DNA from: Psettodes erumei
Taxonomy: Eukaryota; Chordata; Actinopteri; Pleuronectiformes; Psettodidae
Reading direction: 5' to 3'
Assembly: GCA_016785225.1 (NCBI GenBank)
Contig: JAFBJZ010000615.1
Coordinates: forward strand, 62,001-126,000
Length of the DNA stretch: 64,000 bases
In this document: positions 10,938 through 34,931 of the stretch, piece by piece
Layout of the letters: every line of letters starts with the position of its first letter
Position numbering within the stretch: position 1 is the stretch's first letter
Translations under genes and position numbers: made by a program
Notes under the pieces: generated by a model
Databases searched by the model: none
What the model saw: only the letters and a program-made list of their open reading frames with translations
Told to the model about the DNA's origin: nothing

Positions 10938-13900
10938 TTTTACTGTGCTGTCAATACAAGTTTGCATGAGATGGATGCAAATTTAAGGAGAAAAAGCTCT
11001 TAAACCCTCTTTTGGCATCCAACGTTCCTTGCTTTGCATCGTATGTTCACAAATCTACCATTGAATTTCCTAAAACGTCAATTTACAGATTAATTAACAG
11101 ACAGATTTTTGTTTTGTTTTGTTTTTGTGCAGGCTCAGTAGTTTTGACGGTCATGAACTTCCATACACGTTTGTGACGAAGATGCAGATGACTTGAGAAT
11201 CGTTCTTGTTTACAAGCAATGTACTTAAACCCTAACTGTGAGGCGTATGACAAAGATGTCAGTACAAACGCAAAAACATGCTGTTACGCTTGAGTAAAAG
11301 TGTAACAGACCTGAATTTCATACCGCTGTTTGAATACATGAGAAATGCTGTTTTTCCACTGAACATTTGAACACAACTATGAAATATGCAGATATTTAGT
11401 TATCATGTCTACTTATTCTTGACTGTAATTTGATTAAACTAATGCGCGTCAAAGAAGGTGTGTTGTCCAGTAATTTAATTCCAATATCAAAACCACTACG
11501 ATCATCCACCAGTTACAACCAATATCAATTTCTTCTGAAATGTCATGGACAGACCAGACTCTGGCAGTTTTTTTTTCTGCTCACATGCAGCTCTTTTTTT
11601 TAGAACTGCTAGAGGCAGGCTGATGATGGCGGGGTGTAAATAAAAACTGCATTCATAAAAATTTGACCATTGGGCCCACAGTTCAGCAAATGTCAATTTC
11701 CTTGCTGCACTATGTTAGTATTCATGAAAGCCTCTTATAAGATGGCTGATGTTTCAGTGTTTATCAGAGCATTAATCATAAAATGTGAATTTATTATGTG
11801 TGGTACTTGTGAGCTCAAGTATTTGGGTGCTGTATGTTTAATTTGACACAGTTTGGTTAGCCACAGCATGATGAAAGTTGTTCAAGTGGATGTAGACTTC
11901 ACCTCCACATCAGTCCTGTACATATCAGACATGAAAAAAAAATCTGCTTATTTTGAATGCAAACTGGTAACTGCCCCAGCATATAATTGTTTCAGGCAAC
12001 CAACATAAATAGCGACAGTAACAGCCTCCCACAGGCAACACAATTACCATCTGATTGGATAATAGTTGGCAACTACAACCTGAGAGAGCCAATTAGGTCT
12101 TGTAATGAATTTATGAGGTTGTCTTTTTAAACGAGCAATAAAAAGGCTGTTTGCTTTTATCATTGACATTAACTTATATTACTCAACACTAAAATTCAGT
12201 TGACACAGTTATATAAACAGGGGGGTTTGGACCTGAAACAAATATTACCACAGTTTGAATATACTGCGATGACGCGGAGCTGTGGAGTGATGTTGCGGTG
12301 TGGTCACCGCTCCGATATGATCTGCCCTGTTTTGGTTTTTTGTTGCTGTTGTTGTTGTTTTGGGGGTGTTTTTTGCCTGAAGCTGCCATGTTAACTGCTT
12401 GCTCTCCGCCAGCTGCCGCACGCGCACACAGACTGGGCGCTGCGTGGATGAATGCATTTCCAAAACACATGCCATCATACGCTGGTGAGAGCTGTACTTC
12501 AAAGGCTTCCTCCCTGCTGCTATAAATAACTCTTCATGGACACTTGGAGGAGCATTGTGGGCGAAATGGGTGCAGGAGGCCAAAACCTTCTTCTCCTACA
12601 ACAACAGCGACAAGTTGTTGGCAACAGTTTAGATGAAATAAAGACAGAAAAGCTTCTTGTGCGTCCAGTAACGAAGCAGCACTAATATTTGGAAAATGAC
12701 GCCGTCTGAAAATAGCCAAACACTGGCTGGAGGGTTCAGACAGTCATTAAACAACACATCATATTAGCGTTAGCACTGTGAATCATCTGTTCTCTGCCCT
12801 GCAGCAGGAAAAACAGCTGCAGTCATTTCTTTCATTCATGCTGCTCCAGTTCTTGCTGGCTGTGTGTGATCAGCTTTGTTTCTCTGTGATTTATCTTAAA
12901 ATAACTTGAGTATATCATCTGATATTTTAAGTCATCACAAATCAAGCTGTTGCATTTAAAAGCACCAGCGTCATTTTGAAGTTACAATAATTTCTTTATT
13001 ACCGACATGCTTCGTTAACCGAGGCCAGTGGCGCAATGATGGCATAACAGTTTGTCTGTTGGAGAAGGGAAATGCTTCAGGTCGCCACTGAATTCCATTA
13101 ATGTTATGGACCAAGATAAGAACTCTCAAGCTTTCAGAGCAGCCTGATCTCTCTTGACAGGACAAGGCTGAAAAGTGAACAGGTGACGGGGGTTAAGGTT
13201 ATGAACTCGAGGCGACAACCATATGCAACCAAATCTCTGAGCCAGAATAGTAAGAGTGACACGCAGAGACCATCCGTCACCGTGTCACACCGTCGCTCGT
13301 AATTCAGACAGTCAGGCGGCGCTTTACGACGAGTCGACGAGGGACATTTCTGAATTAATGATGAATTATTACGGGCCCAAGCATGATCCCAAGTTTCTGT
13401 CATTCCACGAAGGGGCTATTTTTGTTGCTGCTGCGTCGCCAGTGATAGGTGGGTGCCCAACATAGACCCTGATTTTTAGGTCAAAGTCATTAAAACTTGG
13501 CCTTTAGTGTACAATGGCTGGATATTTCATTTAAATATATCTGCATGTTCTTCAAATAAATAAATTGATAAATAAATACAAATAAAGCTAATCTTGAATG
13601 CAGTTTAGATTCTGCTCTCATATACTGTACATGTGGTGTAACAAGCCAGAAGTGAGGCAGTCACATCACCGTAGTTTTAGTGGTCTGCAGATATTTATTG
13701 CATGTGGCTGGTGGGGGAGTCAGCTGTTGTGAAGGAGTAATGAATTACCAGACCTGTGGCTGAAGTTGGGAACCTTGCACATGACCACTGTGACGTAAAC
13801 AATGGGCTTCGAGCCATGGATGCTTTGTCCACCTTTTAATGAGAGATTTAAAGCGTCTGTAATCGATATTCTCGTGATGACAATGCATCATTGAAGAATG

Positions 13901-16521
13901 TGAAAACAATGTGACAATGTGAAATGGGGTCACGATGAAGTTGGGTTCACTCTCACCACGCTTGTCACTATTCAGCCACAGCAGGCAGCAAAAGAAGAAG
14001 TTTAATTTTCAGCAATTTTGTGTGATGTTATTTTTTTCATAAATCTAACAGTTTCTACAAACAAAAAAATTGCATAAATCTGCAGAATTTTTGACTTTGA
14101 GTGAGAGAACAGTTCATTAACTTTGACAGATGTGACAAACTATCCACAGCTTAGTCCACGCTGACTGCGTGAACACTTTGAAAAAAGTGAGCACAGGACA
14201 GAGAAACGCGAGTTAGCAACTCTAAAAAAACCCTTACATAACTGTAACTGATACAGCCTTTTTCAAATACCGCGGAAGAATTAGTCTTCTACGCCTGCTT
14301 TTATTGTACACAATTCAACAATGGACAGATTGTGAGATAGCTAAGAAGTCCATCCTTATACATAAACCCCAAATTTTTATTTTCAAATACATAAAACCCA
14401 AATTCTTTTAACTTTTAACTTTGCCCTCTGGCTCTCAGTTTTGTAATGCAACCTTGATTTTGTTACACAATAAAAATCCTACATAAATACCCATATGCGT
14501 ATGGTAAGCGGCTCAGATCCACACAGACAAACACAGTACATACATACAGTCTTTGACCTCTAAAACACAACTAGTATACACACCGGTTAACATTTCAGGA
14601 GTCATGTTTAAATTCAAGTTGGCGTGTGCATAGGTGCTTCAGGTTCCCTCTCAGCAAGAATTACCCAAACCTTATTTATCATGGAATCATCATTCTTTAT
14701 TCTGAAAAAAATCATACTCAAGCAGGTGAACAGCAATATCTGCTTCACATAATTTGCAAAATAAACTTTGAATCAAAAGCTACAGTCTATAAAAACCTGT
14801 AGACTACACTTGCACATATAAGTATATACGGACTTGGTTAACCATACAGTATACTAATGCGACAGCTGGAGCAATATCCATGCCTACTGCATACACTGAC
14901 GCTTAAGTTGCAGCTCTGACGGCATGCCAGGGAGCTGCTTTCCCTTCTTCTGTTCCTACAAAGTCATCTTAATTTATTTCCACACCAAGAGGAAACCACA
15001 ACTATTTCGGGCTGTAAAAAAAAAAAAAAAAAAAAACTCCTCTCAAGTGCCGTTTTATAGAAGCTACGCCTGAGGAAATAAACTGTTCATTTTTTTTCTT
15101 CATGGAGACCAAGAAATGAGTTTTTGAGAGTAAACTTGTCTTTTTTTTATGCGATTGCTAATCCTTAAAACATTATGAAATCATTAGAAACACACAAAGC
15201 ATGCATTAATTGTAGCAGAAACATGAGCTTTGAACACACTCTTTGAATAAGAGGCTGCGACTTGTGTTTGAGAATCATTTTTCGTGATGTTTGCAGTTGG
15301 TAAAAATGCAGCACCCAAAAACGCAGGTGAACGATGAAACAGTGAAATAGTCAGACCGTGGTCAGACACGATTGTTGTAAATGTTTCAACATGGTTACAA
15401 TATGAACAGCTACTCGGCTCCTGAAGTCCCAAACGGAGATCTCTTCTGCTGCCTCAGAGTTGTTTACGGCTTTTGGGACTGAAATGCCCCAGACTGATTT
15501 TTGGATATAAGGAATGATGACATAACAAAAACAAATAGGGCATATTTGGATTTTTTTTTTTTTTTTTACATGAGTCATGTAAACAATGAGTTTTTTAAAT
15601 TTTCAGTTCCAATGAGAACTGAAAGGCGTATCTACAACTCATTTCAACAATCTACTGTCAACTAACCTGGCAATTACACAATGAAACACACTTCAGGTTG
15701 GTCCTAAAGCCTTAAGTGGACAAAAAAAAATAAGCAATTCATTGAGTAAATAACAACGAAATGTTCCTAGCAAATGGCAAAATAATGAAAAATATAGCAG
15801 ACAGAGAATTGCAATTGCACTTAAGAAGCTTCTACAACTGATTTTCCCGACACAAGCAAAGAGATAAAGCTCCACAAATGTGCAAATTTGGCCCCTGGAG
15901 ACAACATGCTGCAGCTGAAGCGGTCATGACCTTTCGGAGCATCCCCTTGAGATCTGGCCAGGATACAGGCATATATATGTACAACTTGTAAATCTCAAAC
16001 GACTGTGCAAATGAATCGCTCGGAGAGCAGCGAAAAACAAAACAAAAGAAGCAGAGAATGCACAGACAAGCAGAAAGGAAATACTGTAAGTCAAATCTGA
16101 CTTTCTGTAGCGAGCGGCCATTGCCGCTCTTTAGCATAATGTGGCGAATCCCTTAACTATGCTACACATGCTCGAGATATATGTCACAGACAAGATGTAG
16201 GCTTTTTATAACTCTGTCATATACTTTATATGTCCCAGGTTGAAAAAATATCCCTTTTCTCCTTTTTATTTTACACAAATTGCACCCTGAGATTTGAGAA
16301 AGCTAAATAAACGTCCTTCAAAAACTTAAGGTTGCGTCCACAACGCTCCACTCACTCAAATATTACATCTTCAATTCGAGCCTAATAAATAGAATAATCA
16401 GACAACTACTGAGCTGACCTTTGCATACGAAATGCTGCGCCTGCACTAGAGCATAACATCCTACATTTGCAGTAAGACAAACATAAGCGAACAGTCCATC
16501 CATCACTCGTACTTTGAAGGT

Positions 16522-16554
16522 CACACACACACACACACACACATACACACACAC
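16522..16554. repeat. (CA)n microsatellite
   Basis: CA tract with one interruption (cata), seen directly. Confidence 0.9.
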
Positions 16555-17361
16555 CACATTTTCTGGACAACATCGGGAGGACACAGGTCGTCTCCCTGCA
16601 GCAGTACTGTGGATTTCTAGTTTACCTTTGCAGATCATTTCAAGTATGATGTACGTGAAGTCGTGCTATAATACTGTTAGTGCGCGTGCCGCTGTTGGAG
16701 AGAGGAGACGGATGAGTGTGCTGTGGCGGCACGGCATTCTCGCTCTCGTGTTATTGCAAATGAATAAAACCCTAACTGAATCCTTAGCGCTCTCGATAAA
16801 ATGGAACTGACATCATCACTTGGACCTCTCTGGAAAACGGTTCGTGGCATACGCTCTCGCCAGGGGATGCTGAAGTCCCGGGGCACATTAGCATTGCCGT
16901 TTCATTCGATAGCAGTGACCTAGCATCTGAGAGATAAAACATCATCAGGACGACGAAGAAGGACGACATTTCTGTGGACGCTCAGTTGTCAGCTCTCACC
17001 TTGTCTAAGTCGTTCGTTATGGAGGTGCACTGCAGCATGACATCAGAGAGGGACAAACTCCTCCGTCGTGTTTCGAAATACAGAGGACGGGACTGAAGGT
17101 CCCTTACGCAATATAAAACTAGAACGGATGTGCTCCATGGCATACATGGGGGAAAAACATTTTCAACTGCGGTTAAACTCCAAAGAGGCTACGTGAGAGA
17201 ATGAATTTCATCAGCAAGGTTGAAAAATGCATAATTAGATTTGCAGAGCAACAGCATACTCTATGTCTGCACCAACGTGCATCCTAAAAGTGCACTGAAA
17301 GTGTCGGTCAGTGGACTCTTACGACAGCGATTAAAATATCTTAAAGATGTTGCGCCTCATC

Positions 17362-17364
<3 letters not shown>

Positions 17365-17416
<52 letters not shown>
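17365..17416. repeat. (AC)n microsatellite
   Basis: Perfect AC tract of about 26 units, just past the 3' end of the tbc1d8b coding region. Confidence 0.95.
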
Positions 17417-17420
<4 letters not shown>

Positions 17421-17559
17421 TCCCAGGTTTTGAAATCAGATGTCGTCTCTTCTTACCACCTGCCTCGCCAAAACCCAGTGCCCTATCCAAGTGGAGAAAG
17501 GAAATTCATGGTGACTACTAGGTTTGGATCGCAAAGTATCAATTCACTTATGTATCCTT

Positions 17560-27971
<10,412 letters not shown>

Positions 27972-28459
27972 TGTTTCAGAACGTCACGGAGTTAGCGAGC
28001 AGAGCCAGCTGACATGTCCAGGTTATCGGTGCGTAGCCCGACATCAAAAACCCGTGGACGGTTTGTTTGTGTCCGAATCCCTCCCTTCCCACGTCGACAA
28101 GAAATGCTGCCGAGGTTGCAAGGAACTATGGGATTGTAGTTTCCTGGTGGGAAGGCGGTCCTGGGAGGTTCATTCTCACATGTTCAGTTATTTCATGAAT
28201 GAAGTAGGGGGGAATACTGGATAATGAGTTGGATCATTTTAAATGATCTTTCATTTACAAGCAAATTGTTGTTATGGGTTTTGTTTTTCAAATATTCTCA
28301 TAGACATCCATACACTTTTGTTAACAAGTAATTACTTATTTATTGTATAGATGCGGCAAAACGACATAGTATAGCCACATAGTCCACATATATACGACTT
28401 TTTTCGTATTACCGGACATTAAATTGACATCTACACAAAGAAAAGTAATTATACATTAA

Positions 28460-28506
28460 ATAATAATAATAATAATCATCATCATCATCATCATAATCAT
28501 AATCAT
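28460..28506. repeat. (AAT)n/(ATC)n trinucleotide repeat
   Basis: Compound tract of AAT units followed by ATC units, seen directly. Confidence 0.85.
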
Positions 28507-29778
28507 GTCGGTTTGTGTAGTCAAGGGTTGTTAGAAAACGGGGGTGAACCTTATTCAGAATTTTTTTGATTGGTTAAATTTGCCAGCAGGACCGTCATAA
28601 AACGATTACAAAAAGTAGGCACATTTACAAAAGTAACTGTCTGAGTGCAATGACTGTTGCTTCATTAAAGGAAATGAGAGCAGGCTCCCCCCACAGCTGA
28701 CTCACTCACTTGTTGCAACAATGATTTTGCAGAGTTCAAGATTATGAATAACTGTAAATTCCCATCTAATATGGATGATGTGGAGTGGCAGAGATTAATG
28801 CTAGCTTCAAAGAGAGGTTTTGCCAGTTGCTGAAAGAAATGCTGGAATACAGAAATTAGCTTTCGTTCTGCTAACCAGTATTAGCTGAGAGTAAATGTTG
28901 GGTAAAAAGGCCCAGCTGGCTCTCAGGTGTGAGCACTGGATGGGGCTGAGGTTAGAGCTTTGTGTAGACCAGTAAAGGAAAAAAAAAAAACAAAATTAAG
29001 AAAATTTCCTCACGGACCTTGATTTTTGCAAGACAACATTGTTGTGCTGAAACAGGAAGTGGTCTTGCTGAAACTACAGCCTCAAAGTTGAAAGAGCAAT
29101 GTTAAAATATCTTTATATGCTGTGGTATGGGATGTCCTTGGACCAAACCTCTTAGCCAAAACAAGGAAAAAGAACACCACAGACAAAATATAAAAACGTT
29201 ATCATAATTATGTGGCAATATTATGGCCATATTATGTTTAATGAGCTGCAGGACTCCTTCCCACACTCAAGATGGTTTGCAGTGACTTGGTTTGGACAGC
29301 AGGGGACCTGTTTGAGCTCTGTTCCTCTGTTGTGATGAAAAGGGAAAAGTGAAGTTGTCAAATCATGGCACCCCAAACTGCATTAAATACCAATGCAGCA
29401 TGTCCCATAAAACGCGGAGGGGGTACAAGGTTGAGTCTAATAAATTCAGACTGAAACCTGAGGATGCTTTATTTATCAAAATTATGGCCCATACAAACAG
29501 CTGCGTCCATCATTTAAAAAATAAAATACAGGCAAAAGGCATATCTTACTTCTTTCAAAACACTTTTCAACGAAATTTCAGGACCAAAGGTCCAATGTTT
29601 TAACAAATATATGCATATATATATAAAGTATACATTATATTGCAAGATTTCTCTCACACTTCAATACTCCTGGTTACAAGAGCTCCATCTCATGGACTTT
29701 GTAATCCCCTCACCCAGTTCACTGACTGAGACAAACACTTCAGCATACCGGGTGACAGACAGGACACAGAAGACAACC

Positions 29779-29780
<2 letters not shown>

Positions 29781-29849
<69 letters not shown>
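29781..29849. repeat. (CA)n microsatellite
   Basis: Perfect CA tract of about 34 units, roughly 100 bases upstream of the CRE and 580 bases upstream of the radx start codon. It creates long spurious open frames (poly Thr-His and Cys-Val). Confidence 0.97.
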
Positions 29850-29853
<4 letters not shown>

Positions 29854-29956
29854 ACGACTTGTTTGTAGGTGACGTGTGGCACGCATCTGTCTTAAAGCTG
29901 GGGAGGAGAACCCACTCGCTGCCGTCTTGTTGCTAACTACGCAACAGTCGCGTCGA

Positions 29957-29964
29957 TGACGTCA
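29957..29964. promoter_or_regulatory. Cyclic-AMP response element (TGACGTCA)
   Basis: Perfect 8-base CRE palindrome, the consensus site of CREB/ATF factors, 461 bases upstream of the radx ATG in a CpG-containing stretch. Position supports a role in the radx promoter; binding is inferred. Confidence 0.5.
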
Positions 29965-30424
29965 GGTCAAAACGAGACTGCGCAGTTCAGCGCGGAATTT
30001 AAAAACAATAACCTGTTGTGTGCATTACCCTGCTAGTTCTTCGATCGTCGACACACTGGCGTTAGATGTACAAGCTAAGTGGGAAAATATTCAGTGAATC
30101 TCTTTTTGCGCACCTGTTGTTGCTCAACGCAAACGGTGACGCGATCAAACGGCATCCGAGTTGTTTGTATCGTTAGCGTCGCTAGCTGTCGCCCCGTTAC
30201 CCAAACATCCTCTTCCTAAAATGACACGTCATTAGCGGTAGATATTTTCTTGTAGAATAATCTGCTCCTGCGGTTATTTCGATACAACGCGTTTCTCTGA
30301 GTACGTTAAACGCGTCGTTATCACCGGCAGGAAGAAGTTCGTTAGTTAGCCAACAAGCTAACATGATCCCTTAGAGAGACACACTGTCTGATCGACGGGG
30401 GACTTGTTCCGTTAACTTCCCGTC

Positions 30425-33400
30425 ATGGAGGACAACTCGTCTTGCTCTTCGACGCTGACTAGTCCCTCTCGAGCGTCTTTCCTCCAGGGCACCCTGGATC
30501 AGCTGTCTTCCGGGCAATGTCTGAAGCTGAAACCCGAGGATGGAGGTCCCGTCGCCGTCATTGCGCTGCAGAGGTACTTAAGCGAGCAGAGCGAGGGGCA
30601 GCAGCAGCAGCAGCAGCAGCAGCAGCCCCCGACGCCTACACGTACGACGTGACGGTCACCGACGGAGTGTGGCGAGCCAAGTGCCTGCTTCACCCCGGTC
30701 TGAATCACCTGGTGCACGCGAACGCCCTGAGGACGGGGGCTGACGTCAGCATCACGCAGTGCTCGTTCGTCTACAACGAGAGGAGACTGGGTCACGGCTA
30801 CGTGCGCATCGAGGAGCTCCGGTGCGGCGCGGGGAGGTCCGCGGTCCTGCCCCGCGTCGGCGACGTCGGCGCCCTGCCCGCGCTCGTCAAGCACGGCGCG
30901 GAGAGGAGCGTGGCGCTGCGGGGAGACGCCCCCCTACAGGCGAGCCGCAAGCACTACCTCCCGCTGTGGAACAACGACGACCCGGAGGGAGACGTCTGGG
31001 CGTCGGGCTCCCCGACATCGGACACAGTGCTGGACGGTGAGACGCTGCTCCCCGATCGCCCCGAGAGTTGAATGACACTCGCGTCACCTAGTTGCAGCGG
31101 CAATCCTGATGACGTCTTCTCTGCAATATGTTCTTTTCAATAGTGTCTAAGATTTCTCTGCTTTCTACTCTGGAGTCATCCTTCAGAAGCCCGTGGAAAC
31201 CTCTGCCCCTCCTAGTGAAGATAATGCACAAATCCAGATTAAGATATTATGGGAAGTTCGGTCTTAAAATCGATTACCCCTACCAGGTGAGTTATGAGCT
31301 CCAGTAACAAGATATGAACACTCTCTTACTCTTTTTCTCTTGCTGTGATGTTATCACAAAGTGCAGTGTGCTCGTTTTCCCACCACAATGCTTTGTCGCG
31401 TTCCAGGCGTACTTTGAAGTCGCTGACCAGAGCGGCATGATGTCCCTCGTGCTCTGGAACGAACTCTGTCCAGAGTTTTACCGGAGACTGAGCGTCGGCA
31501 CGGTGTTGTACCTTCAAAATTACACCCTGAAGCAGAGTTACATGAACCGGTCGCGCCCGCAAATGGACCATCACAGAATGAAGACCTTTAACTCCGTAGG
31601 TATGTACGTGACCACTGACCACGGTTCTTGAAATCTAAACCTTCTGCTTTGTGAGAGCAGCATTGTGACCTGCGGCGTAACGCTGCCGCTTGTGTTGATG
31701 TCGTAATAATTCACTCCAGGTCAGCCTCAACAATTTGTGTTTCATTCCTCGGGAGTTAAGTTTTCCTTAATGGAACTAAGTAATCATAAAAAAGCTTTGC
31801 AGAGTTTCGCCCGTTTCCTCCGGTATTTTCAGAGGCGGCCGGTGAACTGCACCCATAGCTTACACTCTGTCATAATCCTCCAAGAAATCTGCCTGAACCC
31901 TCGCAACCCAGCTTCGGTCATCACCGTAGTCTCACCAAAGAGTGTGCGGCCTCAGTGGGGACTGCCGGACGTTTCCTACCAGTTCATCACCAGGTAATGA
32001 ATTAGTTTTTATACAAATATGAGAGGCATCCGGTTAAATATTATTCTGTCTGTGCAGCATATGCTTGCTGGTCCCTGTGTTATTATAATAGCAGTTTAAA
32101 AAAAGGAGAAAACTTTCATGTCAATGTTTGTTACAGGTCAGAGTTGGACAAATTAACCAACAATTCTGCATGTGATGTCATCGGTTTGGTAACGTTCGTC
32201 GGCCGCGTTGAAAGAGTCAAGAGCAAAGGGAACAAGGGTAAGAAATTATTCTTAACATATTTGTTCAACAGGTGTAAATTATTTATGTATGTCTTGATTA
32301 TAATCCAGTTCCTGGCGAGTGACCGTGTTCGCCTCTTAGGTCCAGAAAAGTACTGGACGTACCGCTGGGTCCACGCAGTGGATGGGACGTCTGATCATCC
32401 CTTCATCCTGGAGATCTTCTCCTCTTCTCAGCCAGAGGTCTTCAGTCGTATCTGCCCGAGTAAGTCGGCCGCATGGGCTCGTATCTGAGAGCCCCTGCAG
32501 GTTTTGATCAATGCGTCATCTCTTCCGCAGTGACCTACCTGGTTTGCACCCAGATGAGGGTTTGTCAGGTGGAGGGCTCATTGCCCTACCTCACGAGCAG
32601 CTGCGAGACCGAGACGTTCATCACAGGTCAGCGAAGCCGCGGCAAAGAGGTTTCGCGACGGCATCGGGTCCGCGCGGCCGGAGACCAACCGCGTGTCATC
32701 TGTGTCCACGACAGGCCACCACAAAGGTCAACCGTATGTGAGCGACCCCACGGTGAAGAGCTTCATCCAGTGGACCAAGACTCAGAAGGACAACGTCGTC
32801 CTCCAGAAGACTGCCGTCGGCGGCCACTACGGCTACCCTCACCCACCGAAGACATTTACCCAGTCGCTGGCAGACGCCTCAGGTGAGGGTCAAAGTGAAG
32901 AGGAGTTCAGCTTTTTCTCCTGTCAGTTAAAGACGTGAAATCATGAACTCTGCCTCAGCTCTAAACCACAATGAGATGCACTCGGTTCTCAATCTGAGTC
33001 AGCGCTCTCAGCCACCTGCCACAAAGATATGTTGTGGTATATACAGTCCCGACAGCTCAACTGTGCTGTGCGCCTAAATTTTTGCACCCCATAGTAAAAG
33101 CAATCTGGTTTATTTGTCCATGCCAACTTCTGTCGTTTCAAAATCTTCCGCTCCGTCTTTAGCCCAGGTTCCTCTGGTTGCCGCGGCTGACCTGAAGAGG
33201 GAGTTAGAGGCCCTGCGATACAGAGAGCATAAAAAACTGGCGATTCAGGGACAGATCACAGCGGTACGGTACATGAAAACCCCGATGGCCGCAGAGCCGC
33301 AAGGAACGGAAGAGAAGGAGGTACGGGACGTAATTTCAAAGCGTCTTTTCCGAGACCTGTCGCCATTACGAGCTGTAAAAATACAGTCGGCTGATTTGCT

Positions 33401-34931
33401 GCAGGTGCCAGATGTTTCGACAGATGCGTGCGCACCAGAGACACGCGGTCATCCCACAGCGGCCGAGCAGATTTTGGCTCACAGTTCAACGTCTCCCCCC
33501 GCTGAGAAAATCGCCGCAAGCAGGAGAAAGAGGCAAAGGTATGATTTGACCCGGGGCTGTCATAATCGTTTCACACTGAATCACGAGTTTCACTTTCGTG
33601 GCTCGTAGGAGCACAGTTCACCAAGCGGGGTTTAAAGCCCACGTTTGTGTCGCTGAGTGAAAATGTCACCACGTTTTCCAGAAAAGCCACGCAGTCCCCC
33701 TTGAACCGCGGCGGCGGGCCAGCAAAGAGGTAGGGAAGTTTCAGCCGGTTGTTATCAGTAAATCGTTTCAGCCCGTCCGAGGTCACGTGTCTCTGCCTCC
33801 ACAGAAGGGCTGAATCTGAAGATGCAGGGGAAGGACGGGAGCGGGGAGAAAAAGAGAGCAACTCGGAGTTAGAGGAGGCTGAGGATGAGGAACGTCGCCT
33901 ACGGCCGCAAAATCCAGATCAAGGTGACTCGGCGGAGCCGACGCCTTCGCTGCATGTCTCACGCGGCCGGGCGCCCTGCTAGTTTCACAGTCCGCGCTTG
34001 TGCGTCTGTTTTTCCCGACCAGGCTCTGACGTTTTGTCCTGGGAAAGTGGCGGCTGGCCGAGGCAAAGGCGGGAGCTGTCTGAGCATCTGTGTCGAGGTG
34101 GTCTGCACCGGGACAGCCTCTCTCAGAGGTTCACGTCCGACGCGAAGGACGTCCTCCTGCGGTGGAGTAACCTTCAGCCGGCGAGGTGGACGCCGGAGCA
34201 AACGGCCGACGCCGTCCCGCCCGCGGTTTGTCCAGGATTCTACCAAGTAACTATATTAGGTGAAGCAGCGTTTTATTGCGAGAGCGTGCTCTTCTTCCTC
34301 CCTGTCATTCCGGCCTCTGTTGTCCAACCGGCGCTCATCGTGCTCGAAATAGAATTCTCTCTGAATCATTCGGAGGCCGAAGGCAGCAGCTTTGTCTTTT
34401 CTCGTGAAAAGCTGTCTCAAGTGGAGGATATTAACGCCCCTAGCCATCTGACCTTTAATTCATCGGTGACAGACCCTCCTTTTATTCTTCTAAACAGGCA
34501 TCAACAAGCAGATAGCCGTCGACGCTGCGTATTTTCCCGTCGTGAGCGCCGAAGAGCCGAGGGCTGTGGGTCTGCTGCAGGATCCCCATGGCAACACGAT
34601 GCTGTCCTGCCTCTCGTCAGGCTTCTTCTGCCCTCTCAGTGCCACGGCTAACCGCAGCGATGCAATTCTTCCCGAGCCAGGTAGCCACCACATCGCTTAC
34701 TGGGGTGGGGGGTGGGGGGGGCATTCAATCATGAATGCCGGGCATCATATTCAGGATCATCGCTGATGCTCCAATGTGAAATGTTGTCTTGCAGAGGAGA
34801 TCTTAGCGACTGCCGGTGAGCTGGAGGACGCGCACGTCGTTTGCGTTTTGGATCTCTGTCACCTGGGTGGAGATAAGGTGGAGGTCCTGATCAACAAGGT
34901 GTACAGGGTGACGGAGGATTCTCTCCAGTAG
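30425..34931 (+). CDS. radx: RPA1-related single-stranded DNA-binding protein (RADX), frame broken in exon 1
   Basis: RADX binds single-stranded DNA and restrains RAD51 at stalled replication forks. Fourteen coding exons: 30425-31036, 31144-31286, 31407-31599, 31885-31993, 32137-32237, 32340-32459, 32531-32626, 32715-32882, 33163-33538, 33682-33729, 33805-33923, 34023-34259, 34498-34680, 34795-34931. Anchors shared with human RADX (CXorf57) include VIALQRYL, DVTVTDGVW, LRYYGK, FEVADQSG, NSACDVIGLV, YWTYRWVHAVDG, VKSFIQWTK, EALRYREHKKLAIQG, FYQVTILG and a C-terminal GGDKVEVLINKVY. From exon 2 on every phase joins. Exon 1 starts in one frame and, after a CAG/C tract at about 30601-30630, continues in another. 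The exons sum to 2642 bases, so one extra base gives about 880 residues (human about 855). A base missing from the five-C run at 30626-30630 is the simplest cause. The middle (33163-33923) is low-complexity and weakly conserved, and exon 9 may contain an 84-bp intron. Confidence 0.9.
30601..30630 (+). repeat. CAG/C tract at the radx frame break
   Basis: Nine consecutive CAG codons followed by five C bases. In the start-codon frame the reading ends in TGA about 20 bases later. The downstream conserved protein (PDAYTYDVTVTDGVW) is in the frame reached by adding one base. Confidence 0.85.

Larger units (their letters stand above)
10563..17559. other. Intergenic DNA between the alpha connexin and tbc1d8b
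   Basis: It holds the 3' UTR of the alpha connexin at the left end. At the right end lies the 3' UTR of tbc1d8b, transcribed on the - strand. Possible minus-strand AATAAA signals read as TTTATT at 16265-16270 and 14300-14305, so that UTR may be about 1.3-3.3 kb long. Two CA repeats and poly(A/T) runs are present. No protein gene is supported. Confidence 0.55.
27972..30424. promoter_or_regulatory. Divergent promoter interval between tbc1d8b and radx
   Basis: tbc1d8b starts leftwards at 27971 and radx rightwards at 30425, so their start codons are 2.45 kb apart, head to head. The interval holds an AAT/ATC trinucleotide repeat, a long CA repeat and a perfect CRE. CpG frequency rises towards both ends, as in housekeeping promoters. 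Each gene probably has its own core promoter; I cannot place either transcription start. Confidence 0.6.

Noticed and set aside
29611..29882. Open frames of poly Thr-His and Cys-Val
   Set aside because: They are translations of the CA microsatellite on the two strands.
33998..34651. 217-codon frame across radx exons 12 and 13
   Set aside because: It reads through a splice donor and an intron in a frame that leaves the conserved RADX sequence. Homology and phase support the spliced model.
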